Assembly (NCBI GenBank): GCA_024743095.1
Contig: JANSXF010000001.1
Span: 1-64,000, forward strand
Reading direction: 5' to 3'
Length of the DNA: 64,000 nucleotides
Source: Flavobacteriaceae bacterium
GTDB taxonomy: Bacteria > Bacteroidota > Bacteroidia > Flavobacteriales > Flavobacteriaceae
In this document: piece after piece, positions 18,083-26,189 of the stretch
Layout: every line of letters starts with the position of its first letter
How positions within the stretch are numbered: the first letter of the stretch is position 1
Notes under the pieces: generated by a model
Told to the model about the DNA's origin: nothing
The model's input: the letters and a program-made list of their open reading frames with translations, nothing else
Databases searched by the model: none
Position numbers and translations under genes: made by a program

Positions 18083-18583
18083 ATGTGGTTCCGATTCCTT
18101 GCCCATCTAAACTTTTTAGCCAAATCCACCAATCAGCATGGGGTGCACTCCCCCTTTGTCTTTAAGTATGTAACGCAATGTCTCTATTCTAAAAAAAGAC
18201 TTCACAAGAACAAAAGCATCAATATACTTCTAAAGACCATCGCCTATTTTGGTTTTAGAAAAATTAGCCTAAAAAATAATGTGGAGGTAAAGGAATTGGT
18301 GAAGCAGCTATTTCCCGATACTCAGTTTGACGAAAATCCAGTCGACTTTATTTTTGTTGATGAAATGGACATTCCAACCTTTCAAAAAATATATTCCGGA
18401 GGAAAATTGCACAACGATAGCCTTATCTTGATTGACTCTATGTATAAAAACAAGGAAACCTTGGACCAATGGAAGTATTTGATTGCCTTACCTGAAATCA
18501 CCGTAAGCATAGATATGTATCATTGCGGACTTATTTCCATCCGAAGGGAACAGGTAAAGGAACATTTCACGATTCGAATTTAA
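18083..18583 (+). pseudogene. Shrunken SAM-methyltransferase relative (motif I lost)
   Basis: The 166 residues match both ends of the roughly 240-residue flavobacterial class I methyltransferases that begin with LxFLxKSTNQHGVHSPFV and end with GLISIRREQxKEHFTIR. The middle, which should hold the SAM-binding ELGTSxGxGT region, is absent, and the remaining VDFIFVDEMD and HNDSLILIDSM segments correspond to the later strands. The reading frame is intact, so an in-frame internal deletion of about 75-80 codons is inferred. It may be a decaying gene or a repurposed protein. It follows the ABC-F gene by 2 nt. Confidence 0.6.
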
Positions 18584-18600
18584 AACGGTAATTTTAGGTT

Positions 18601-18762
18601 ATGGAAAATATAGCTACGGATAACACCATTTGGTACATCTTGGCCGTTTTGGGACTTATCTATCTGATTATTTTGTTCAGAAACAAGAAAGCGACAAAGC
18701 GTAGAAAGTCCCGCAAGTTTATGGAGGGAAAGCGTCAACACGACAAAAACAATGAGCACTGA
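18601..18762 (+). CDS. Small single-pass membrane protein (53 aa)
   Basis: An ATG-started ORF of 53 residues: a short polar start (MENIATDN), one strong transmembrane helix (about 10-27, TIWYILAVLGLIYLIILF), and a basic tail (KKATKRRKSRK). It begins 17 nt after the preceding gene. Helix followed by positive residues predicts an N-out, C-in orientation. I recognise no family; the layout and spacing make it a credible real gene. Confidence 0.6.
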   Translation: MENIATDNTIWYILAVLGLIYLIILFRNKKATKRRKSRKFMEGKRQHDKNNEH

Positions 18763-18827
18763 TCAATTGACAATTAGTATTATCCGGAAATACAGGTAAA
18801 GATCCTGGACTACTGACTACTGAAAAA

Positions 18828-19385
18828 ATGAAGATATATACCAAAACTGGGGACAAGGGCACCACATCGTTATTTACAGGCACACGTGTTCCCAAGCATC
18901 ACGTCCGCATTGAAAGTTATGGCACCATTGATGAACTCAATTCACATGTAGGGCTTTTACGGGACCAGGATATGGATGAACATTCCAAAAAAACACTATC
19001 CCTTGTCCAAGAAAAGCTTTTTACGGTAGGTTCCATATTGGCCACGGAGCCCAAAAAGGACAAAAGGCTTAAGATTTCCCGCATAAGTTCCGAAGATATT
19101 GAGCTTTTGGAACAGGAAATGGACAAGATGAACGAAAGCCTTCCGGAAATGACACATTTTATACTACCAGGAGGGCACACCACCGTGTCATACTGTCATA
19201 TTGCCAGAACGGTTTGCCGACGGGGAGAACGTATGATTTCCTATTTACATGAGAATGAGCCGGTGCCGGAGAACGTTTTATCCTATATTAATCGACTTTC
19301 CGATTATTTATTTGTTCTGGCACGCAAATTGTCCAAAGATTTAAATGCCAAAGAGGTCAATTGGATTCCTGAGAAGTTGGACTGA
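18828..19385 (+). CDS. Cob(I)alamin adenosyltransferase, PduO type
   Basis: Transfers the adenosyl group of ATP to cob(I)alamin to form coenzyme B12. The 185 residues begin with the family signature KIYTKTGDKGTTSLFTG, continue with RIESYGTIDELNSHVG, and hold the C-terminal CRRGERMI and YINRLSDYLFVLAR segments that bind ATP. Length and motifs fit the MMAB/PduO clade. The window also has meaB, which serves the B12-dependent methylmalonyl-CoA mutase, but the two genes are 10 kb apart. Confidence 0.93.
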   Translation: MKIYTKTGDKGTTSLFTGTRVPKHHVRIESYGTIDELNSHVGLLRDQDMDEHSKKTLSLVQEKLFTVGSILATEPKKDKRLKISRISSEDIELLEQEMDKMNESLPEMTHFILPGGHTTVSYCHIARTVCRRGERMISYLHENEPVPENVLSYINRLSDYLFVLARKLSKDLNAKEVNWIPEKLD

Positions 19386-19453
19386 CAAAATCGCTTTTTT
19401 GCCCTAAATGTTTTGTCAACAATAAAATAATTTTTAAATAATGGTGTTTTTAC

Positions 19454-19483
19454 TTGGCAGATTGAGTTTAAAAATTATTTTTG
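19454..19483 (+). promoter_or_regulatory. Promoter of the DUF2795 gene
   Basis: TTG (19454-19456), 19 nt, then TATTTTTG (19476-19483): both elements and the spacing match the Bacteroidota consensus. The start codon is 28 nt downstream. Confidence 0.65.
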
Positions 19484-19510
19484 CAAAAAATTTAAAATCA
19501 AACCGTTACT

Positions 19511-19735
19511 ATGTACTGGACTTTAGAACTAGCTTCATATTTAAGTGATGCGCCTTGGCCAGCAACCAAAGACGAACTGATAGATTACGCCATTCGAACA
19601 GGAGCGCCGTTGGAAGTTGTAGAAAATTTACAATCCATGGAGGAAGAAGGAGGCGAGATATATGAGTCAATAGAAGAAATTTGGCCCGATTATCCCACCG
19701 AAGAGGACTACCTCTGGAACGAGGATGAATATTAG
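19511..19735 (+). CDS. DUF2795 small acidic protein
   Basis: A 74-residue acidic protein. Residues 1-45 (WTLELASYLSDAPWPATKDELIDYA then IRTGAPLEVVENLQ) match the DUF2795 helical domain, which in flavobacteria often precedes secA exactly as here. The tail is Glu/Asp/Tyr rich. No enzymatic residues; function unknown. It has its own promoter and terminator, so it is probably a monocistronic gene. Confidence 0.85.
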   Translation: MYWTLELASYLSDAPWPATKDELIDYAIRTGAPLEVVENLQSMEEEGGEIYESIEEIWPDYPTEEDYLWNEDEY

Positions 19736-19757
19736 ATCCGAAAACACAAACCACGTT

Positions 19758-19784
19758 AAAAAGTCTCATTTGAGGCTTTTTTTT
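19758..19784 (+). terminator. Terminator after DUF2795
   Basis: AAAAAG-T-CTCA pairs with TGAG-G-CTTTTT around a tiny loop, followed by eight T: a strong intrinsic terminator for the plus strand. Confidence 0.75.
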
Positions 19785-19787
19785 ATG

Positions 19788-19795
19788 TAATTTTG
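19788..19795 (+). promoter_or_regulatory. -7 box that may serve secA
   Basis: TAATTTTG, an exact TAnnTTTG, starts right after the terminator and 75 nt before the secA ATG. The nearest TTG is only 15 nt upstream inside the terminator, so the -33 element is uncertain. Confidence 0.35.
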
Positions 19796-19869
19796 ACAGC
19801 CTGGCCAAAGAATTCCATCGTGATCCCATCAATGGAACGGCTTTTGACAATCAAAAGAAAAAACATTTC

Positions 19870-22800
19870 ATGAGTTTTATTAATTCCGTACTTAAGGTTT
19901 TTGTAGGAGATAAATCGGAGAAGGATGTAAAGTCCCTACAACCTTTGGTAAAAGAGATAAAATCCTTTGAGCAACAACTTGAAGGATTGTCACATGATGA
20001 ACTGAGACAAAAAACTACATCTTTTAAAGCAAGAATAGATGAAGACTGAAAAGAGATCAACGATAAAATTGCCGAGCTAAAAGAAGAAGTGGAAAATTCG
20101 AACGACATTGATCGTAACGAAGAAATCTACTCCGAAATCGACAAACTCAACGAAGAAGCTTATAAAGTTTCAGAAAAGACTTTGGAAAACTTACTTCCCG
20201 AAGCCTTTGCCGTGGTAAAGGAAACCGCAAAACGATTTGCGGCCAACGAAACCTTAACCGTTACGGCCAGTGAATTCGACAGAATGCTTTCCGGCGATAA
20301 GGATTATGTTTCCTTGGAAGGCGACAAAGCGGTTTGGCAAAACTCATGGGATGCCGCTGGAAAAGAAGTTACCTGGGATATGGTACACTACGATGTACAG
20401 CTTATCGGGGGTATTGCCCTGCACCAAGGAAAAATTGCCGAGATGCAGACAGGTGAAGGTAAGACTTTGGTAGCTACCCTCCCACTCTACCTCAATGCCT
20501 TGGCCGGTAAAGGGGCCCACTTGGTAACGGTAAACGACTACCTGGCCAAAAGGGATAGCGCCTGGATGGCTCCATTGTTCGAGTTCCATGGGCTTTCCGT
20601 GGATTGCATAGACAAACACCGACCCAACTCCGATGGAAGAAGGGCAGCCTATAACGCCGATATTACTTACGGGACCAATAACGAATTTGGTTTTGACTAT
20701 CTCCGCGACAATATGGCGCACACTCCAGATGATTTGGTACAACGTCCGCACCACTACGCCATTGTTGATGAAGTGGATTCGGTATTGATCGACGATGCTC
20801 GTACACCTTTGATAATTTCCGGTCCGGTTCCTGAAGGAGACCGTCATGAATTCAATGAACTTAAGCCACAGGTTTCGGATATCGTCCAAAAACAACGTCA
20901 GCATTTAACCGGCGTTTTGGCAGAAGCCAAAAGACTTATCAAGGAAGGCAACACTAAGGAAGGTGGTTTCTTGTTGCTACGGGTTCACCGTGGACTTCCT
21001 AAAAATAAGGCACTCATCAAGTTTTTAAGTGAAGAAGGGGTCAAGCAATTGCTTCAAAAGACCGAAAACTTCTACATGCAGGACAATAATAGGGAAATGC
21101 CAAAAGTGGATGAAGACCTATTATTTGTTATCGATGAAAAAAACAATCAAATTGAATTGACCGATAAAGGGGTAGAAAGCATCTCTACCGATCAGGACAA
21201 AGAATTTTTTGTGATGCCCGACATCGGTAGTGAAATTGCCAAAATCGAGAACCAAAACCTCGAGATTGAAAAAGAAGCTGAACTCAAGGAAGACCTCTTT
21301 AAAGAATTTGCCGTAAAGAGTGAACGCATCCATACCATGACCCAGTTGTTGAAAGCCTACACCCTGTTCGAAAAGGATGTGGAGTATGTGGTGATGAACA
21401 ACAAGGTAATGATCGTGGACGAGCAAACTGGTCGTATCATGGACGGTCGTAGGTATTCGGACGGGCTTCACCAAGCTATTGAGGCCAAGGAGAACGTAAA
21501 AATCGAGGCCATGACCCAGACTTTTGCGACAGTCACCCTACAGAACTACTTTAGAATGTACAGCAAGCTGTCAGGAATGACGGGTACAGCGGTAACGGAA
21601 GCAGGTGAATTCTGGGAAATATACGAGTTGGATGTGATGGAGATCCCGACCAACCGACCCATTGCCCGTGACGACAGGCAAGATTTGATCTACAAGACCA
21701 AACGTGAAAAATACAATGCCATCATCGACGAAGTAACAAAAATGTCGCAATCCGGCAGACCTGTATTAATCGGTACTACCTCCGTTGAAATTTCGGAATT
21801 GTTGTCCAAATTGTTGAGCGTCCGCAAGGTTCCTCACAACGTATTGAACGCAAAACTTCATAAAAAAGAGGCAGATATTGTTGCTGAAGCCGGTAAAGGT
21901 GGTATTGTTACCATTGCTACCAACATGGCCGGTAGGGGTACCGACATTAAATTATCATCCCAAGTAAAACAAGCAGGTGGTTTGGCCATTATTGGTACAG
22001 AACGCCACGATTCCAGGCGTGTGGACAGACAGTTGAGAGGTCGTTCCGGACGACAAGGGGATCCGGGCAGTTCCCAGTTCTATGTTTCTTTGGAAGATAA
22101 CCTGATGCGTTTGTTCGGCTCTGACCGAGTTGCCAAAATGATGGACCGTATGGGCTTGGAAGATGGTGAAGTCATCCAGCACTCCATGATGACCAAATCC
22201 ATTGAGCGCGCACAGAAAAAAGTAGAGGAAAACAACTTCGGTATCCGTAAGCGTTTGTTGGAGTATGATGATGTTATGAATGCCCAACGTGAGGTCATTT
22301 ATAAAAGAAGAAGACACGCATTGGAAGGTGAACGTCTAAAAGTGGACATCGCCAATATGATCTACGATACTTCCGAGGCCATTGCGGAAACCAACAAAAT
22401 GGCAGATGATTACAAGAACTTTGAGTTCGAGCTCATTAAATATTTCTCCATTACATCACCTATTGACGAGGAGGAGTTCAAAAAATTGAGCTTTCAACAG
22501 ATTGCCAATAAGGTCAACGACGAGGCATACCGTTTCTACAAGGAAAAAATGGAGCGTAGCGCCACGGTTGCCTTCCAAGTCATCAAAAAGGTGTACGAAG
22601 ATGAGTCCAACAAGTTTGAACGTATTGTAGTTCCATTTACGGACGGCATCAAGTCCTTGAACGTTGTGACCAATTTAGAAAAGGCGTACAATACCGATGG
22701 AAAACAGTTGATCACGGATTTTGAGAAGAACATCACACTGGCAATCATCGACGATTCTTGGAAAACGCATTTGCGTAAAATGGACGAATTGAAACAGTCC

Positions 22801-23232
22801 GTGCAATTGGCCGTTCACGAGCAAAAAGATCCCCTGTTGATCTATAAGTTCGAAGCTTTTGAACTTTTCAAGGAAATGATCGATAAAGTAAACCGTGAAG
22901 TAATATCCTTCTTATTTAAAGGAGAATTGCCATCGGAGAACACCTCTCAGATTCAGGAAGCCAGAAATGTCCGTAGACCCAAGGAAAACATTCAAACCTC
23001 AAAGGAAGAAATTCCGAACAGCGATGAATTGGCCGCACAGAACAGAGCTGCAGGACAAACTCAAGGACAGCGACAGCAGGTAACGGAAACCATTGTCAGG
23101 GAAAAACCGAAAATCGGTAGAAATGAAAAGGTCACCATTAAAAATGTGATGTCCGGGGAAAGCAAAACGGTAAAATACAAACAGGCCGAACCCCTTATAG
23201 ACAAAGGAGAATGGGTCTTGGTCAACGACTGA
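19870..23232 (+). CDS. secA: Preprotein translocase ATPase SecA, interrupted by an in-frame TGA at codon 60
   Basis: SecA drives Sec-dependent export. The gene begins at ATG 19870 with the flavobacterial N-terminus [15 protein letters not shown] and continues in one frame to 23232, about 1120 codons, but codon 60 (20047-20049) is TGA, between ARIDED and [10 protein letters not shown]. Both sides are recognisable SecA, so the stop is a nonsense change (for example from CGA or TGG), not a wrong start. The first usable restart is a GTG at 20089, giving 1047 residues. The rest is normal: Walker A GEGKT (about 195-199 in full numbering), [33 protein letters not shown]. The C-terminal zinc tail is absent, as usual here. 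Possible explanations are sequencing error, read-through or restart at GTG; the gene is essential. Confidence 0.93.
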
Positions 23233-23252
23233 TCCGCCCCAAATAGAAACCT

Positions 23253-23286
23253 AAAGTGGCAGTTATTAAAGCTGCCACTTTTTTTA
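23253..23286 (+). terminator. secA terminator
   Basis: AAAGTGGCAG (23253-23262) and CTGCCACTTT (23272-23281) form a perfect 10-bp stem followed by a T-run. Confidence 0.85.
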
Positions 23287-23334
23287 TATCAAAAACATAG
23301 TTAGATTTACACCGTAAAACACCCCATTAAGCAA

Positions 23335-23368
23335 CTCTATCACACCGCTCAACCTTTTTGTGATAGAG
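23335..23368. promoter_or_regulatory. Perfect 10-bp dyad upstream of the sensor kinase
   Basis: CTCTATCACA (23335-23344) and TGTGATAGAG (23359-23368) are exact inverted repeats separated by 14 nt, ending 19 nt before the kinase ATG. With no T-run after it, it is better read as an operator or a 5'-leader hairpin than a terminator. Confidence 0.45.
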
Positions 23369-23387
23369 GCATATTCACACGCAGCAT

Positions 23388-24608
23388 ATGAGAAGTCCTG
23401 GTAAGGATACATATAGGATACAAGACAAGATTACTTTGATACTTAAAGTAAATTACAATTCTTCCTTCTTTGCTGTCCTCTTTGGATTGGCATGCTACTT
23501 CCTCTTGGGTATAAAAGGTATTGTTCCTTATACATTTTGGGGCTACGCAGTCATCAATCTATTGAACACGCTTCTTTATAAACAACATGAAAAACTGGTG
23601 CTCACCTACAACCTGACCTCCATTCTATCCATGTTGGGAGCAATTGTAATCACGCTTTACAGTGGAGGCATAGAGAGCCCGTTCGTTTTTGTTTTGGCCA
23701 TAATAGTGTTTGCCGGATATGTGACCACTAAAGTATTTGGGCAATTGTACCTTATATTGAATTTGGCCGTCCTTACCCTTTTGCTGCTTTATGACGCGGG
23801 AGATTTCAAGATTTCTGAAAATACAATCCCTTTGGAATCACGAGACTGGTTCGCTTATTTGAGTGCCGTGTTCGCTGTTTACTTATTGGGAGGCGTCTTT
23901 GGTAAAAATCTTTTGAGCGCCCACCATAGACTGTACAAATCCCGCAATGAGATTCAGGAACGTATAGACGAAAAGGAAACACTGTTGAAGGAAGTACATC
24001 ATCGTGTTAAAAATAACCTCCAGACCGTTTCGAGCCTATTGAGCCTTCAATCAAGATCCATTGATGATAGCAAAATCAGCAACATCATCAAAAGCAGCCA
24101 AAACAGGGTGGTATCCATGGCCATGGTACACGAAATGCTCTACAAACGCGATGATTATCTATCCAAAATAGAACTGAAACCCTACGTTCAAGAACTGTGT
24201 GACTATTTGGTCAGGTCGGTTAAGGGTAGCGTAAATGATGTGAAAGTCAATCTGGACATCAACAATTACAAGTTGAGCATTGACACCGTGATTCCTTTAG
24301 GTCTGATCATTAACGAAACCATCACCAACGCCTTAAAGTATGGAATTGCCGAAGTCCGAAATGGTGAGATTCATGTCTCTGTGGAAAAAATTGGGAACAA
24401 TAGATATAAAATGTACCTTGGTGACAACGGTATCGGGTATTCTGAGGAAATCAATCCTAAAACATCCAACTCCTTGGGACTAAAGCTCATCTACAACTTG
24501 GCCCGACAGCTTAGGGGCACCATTACCAGGGATTACGATAAAAAAGGGACACACTACACCATTGAGTTTGAAGAAGTGATAGAACAATTCAATTCGGTAG
24601 ACCAATAA
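23388..24608 (+). CDS. Membrane sensor histidine kinase (HisKA_2 type)
   Basis: A 406-residue kinase. Residues 20-180 hold about six transmembrane segments without an obvious extracytoplasmic domain. A short coiled linker leads to the HisKA_2 dimerisation box LLKEVHHRVKNNLQTVSSLLSLQ (His about 206, in the HHRVKNNLQ motif), and the HATPase_c domain follows with N-box NETITNALKYG and G-boxes GDNGIGYS and SLGLKLIYNL. This family often autophosphorylates and passes phosphate to a separate regulator; none is encoded next to it, so its partner is unknown. The signal is also unknown. Confidence 0.92.
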   Translation: MRSPGKDTYRIQDKITLILKVNYNSSFFAVLFGLACYFLLGIKGIVPYTFWGYAVINLLNTLLYKQHEKLVLTYNLTSILSMLGAIVITLYSGGIESPFVFVLAIIVFAGYVTTKVFGQLYLILNLAVLTLLLLYDAGDFKISENTIPLESRDWFAYLSAVFAVYLLGGVFGKNLLSAHHRLYKSRNEIQERIDEKETLLKEVHHRVKNNLQTVSSLLSLQSRSIDDSKISNIIKSSQNRVVSMAMVHEMLYKRDDYLSKIELKPYVQELCDYLVRSVKGSVNDVKVNLDINNYKLSIDTVIPLGLIINETITNALKYGIAEVRNGEIHVSVEKIGNNRYKMYLGDNGIGYSEEINPKTSNSLGLKLIYNLARQLRGTITRDYDKKGTHYTIEFEEVIEQFNSVDQ

Positions 24609-24623
24609 ATCGAAAAACGAAAA

Positions 24624-24641
24624 GGTCGGCTTGCACCGACC
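24624..24641 (+). terminator. Weak hairpin after the sensor kinase
   Basis: GGTCGG and CCGACC form a perfect 6-bp stem with a 6-nt loop 15 nt after the stop. The T-run is poor, so it may be a Rho-type or weak terminator. Confidence 0.35.
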
Positions 24642-24674
24642 ATTCCTACCTATTTCCAAAATAAACTTAAACTT

Positions 24675-24770
24675 CTAAAATCTCCTCTCCCTAAAGGAAA
24701 AGGCAATGCTTGCCAATACAAACGCTATACTTAGGGACACCCCAAAAGGAATCAGTACATCCAACATCAT
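24675..24770 (-). CDS. Tiny single-helix membrane ORF (31 aa)
   Basis: Starts with ATG-ATG at 24770, two bases after the stop of the upstream small exported gene, and ends at 24675. The product is 31 residues: MMLDVL, one hydrophobic helix (about 6-24, with IPFGVSLSIAFVLASIAF) and a basic end RERRF. Spacing suggests translational coupling. It resembles small accessory subunits of membrane complexes in layout only; no homologue is recognised. It could also be a chance ORF, since such short frames are common. Confidence 0.4.
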   Translation of the reverse strand: MMLDVLIPFGVSLSIAFVLASIAFSFRERRF

Positions 24771-24772
24771 AA

Positions 24773-25009
24773 TTAAGCTAATTTTGCACCGTCCTTCTTA
24801 GTCTTAAAAGAAAGCTCTTTTTTGATACGGGAGTTCTTGAACTTGTAAAGTCTGGCCGTTTTTCTATCCTTTCTGATTGTCTGGTCGAATTCAACCTTCA
24901 ACTCAACACCCATTGTTGGTGCATCCACTTTAACTTCCTTGGAAAGATCTTGTGCGGAAGCCATAGTTCCGAAAAAAGTTACTGCGATGATGGTGAAAAT
25001 TGTCTTCAT
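24773..25009 (-). CDS. Small exported basic protein
   Basis: A 78-residue protein with a clear signal peptide (MKTIFTIIAVTFFGTMASAQ, cleavage after Ala-Gln region at about residue 20). The mature 58 residues are Lys/Arg rich with KLxFKTKKDGAKLA at the end and a Glu/Lys/Val pattern suggesting beta-strands. Function unknown. It is adjacent to the 31-aa ORF downstream and divergent from msrA upstream. Confidence 0.7.
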   Translation of the reverse strand: MKTIFTIIAVTFFGTMASAQDLSKEVKVDAPTMGVELKVEFDQTIRKDRKTARLYKFKNSRIKKELSFKTKKDGAKLA

Positions 25010-25411
25010 TTGTTCTGTTTGCTTTACGATGTAAAATTACTTTCGCTTACAAACCCAACTCGATTTCTATCGCTCAATGACACCTTTCCGTCGGTGAATA
25101 TTTTTTTTTCGGTTGAAGTGTTTTTTATCTACGATGAACGTTTTGGGGACCAAGAACAACATACCGAACGCATGTGCATTTCATCGATCTTTATACTTGC
25201 AGAGGATTTGTAAGTATTTGATTATTTATTAATTGTTTGTAAGAAAAAGATTATATTTCAAGTGTCGGCGTAAGAAAAAACAACTAAAATTAATGCCCGT
25301 CAATCCGGTTTGGAAAAAAGACAAGTTTTGTTCAAAATAAGACGATTAACAATTTTTAACGGCCATCCAAGTAATTGTTGCTATCTTATTACTACTAAAC
25401 AAGAAACTAAA
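25010..25411. other. 402-bp gap between the small exported gene and msrA
   Basis: No convincing ORF on either strand. It is AT-rich and holds a 19-mer at 25232-25250 that recurs at 42803-42821, a near-match -7 element TATACTTG at about 25194-25201, and a 5' leader of about 200 nt for msrA with no riboswitch or hairpin that I can recognise. Confidence 0.5.
25232..25250 (+). repeat. 19-mer shared with 42803-42821 (copy 1)
   Basis: ATTGTTTGTAAGAAAAAGA occurs identically here and at 42803-42821, both in the upstream region of a plus-strand gene (162 and 73 nt before the starts). A further partial match GTAAGAAAAA lies about 20 nt downstream. Confidence 0.5.
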
Positions 25412-26107
25412 ATGAATATCGTGAGAACTCCATTTTTAATTCTGCTTTTTTTGGCATCAATAAGGTGCCAACCCAAAAACAAAACCGACAAGCAAGAAGT
25501 TGCTCAAAAAGAAGGATCGGGCACCCGTATGGAAACCAAATTGACCACTGAACAGCTTCCAGAATATAAGACTGCCTATTTTGCCAGCGGATGCTTTTGG
25601 TGCGTTGAGGCGATTTTTGAAAGTGTTAAAGGTGTTAAAGAAGTGTATTCGGGATATTCCGGAGGTTCGGAAAAGAATCCTACCTACGAAGAGGTTTCGT
25701 ATGGTAGAACCCACCATGCCGAAGCGGTAGAGGTCCATTACGACCCTAAAGTAATATCCTTTACACAATTGGTGCAGGTATTCTTTGGTTCTCACGACCC
25801 AACCTCTTTGAACAGGCAAGGGCCCGACCGTGGTGCACAGTATCGTTCCATTGCGTTTTACAAGAACGATAAGCAAAAGAAAATCATTCAGGATTATATC
25901 GCCAAGTTGGAAGCCGAAAATGTATATGGCGACCGTTCCATTGTTACGGAGGTAAAACCCTTTGAAAAGTTTTACATCGCAGAAGAGTATCATCAGGACT
26001 ACGAAAGGCGGAATCCGAACAACAGCTATATCAAAAATGTATCCATTCCTAGATTAAATCGATTTAAAGAAAACTTTAAGTCCTACCTGAAAGAAGATGT
26101 TCACTGA
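25412..26107 (+). CDS. msrA: Peptide-methionine (S)-S-oxide reductase, lipoprotein form
   Basis: Repairs methionine S-sulfoxide in oxidised proteins. From ATG 25412 the 231 residues begin with a lipoprotein signal (lipobox ASIRC, Cys19), so the enzyme is attached to a membrane on the periplasmic side. The MsrA domain has the active site SGCFWCVEA (about 58-66), GYSGGSEKNPTYEEVSYGRT, HAEAVEVHYDP and FYIAEEYHQDY. An in-frame longer start upstream has no signal and is rejected. Identification is secure, localisation is inferred. Confidence 0.93.
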   Translation: MNIVRTPFLILLFLASIRCQPKNKTDKQEVAQKEGSGTRMETKLTTEQLPEYKTAYFASGCFWCVEAIFESVKGVKEVYSGYSGGSEKNPTYEEVSYGRTHHAEAVEVHYDPKVISFTQLVQVFFGSHDPTSLNRQGPDRGAQYRSIAFYKNDKQKKIIQDYIAKLEAENVYGDRSIVTEVKPFEKFYIAEEYHQDYERRNPNNSYIKNVSIPRLNRFKENFKSYLKEDVH

Positions 26108-26189
26108 AAATGATATGGTAGGCACCGGTCGTTGAAGAGTTATATCGACCAATAGGTTCGGGGTGGTTCCTTGGGACTTGTCAAACAAG

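Noticed and set aside
20047..20049. TGA in secA as selenocysteine or Trp codon
   Set aside because: Family members have no Sec there, no insertion hairpin is seen just downstream, and several genes here, secA itself included, use TGA as a normal stop.
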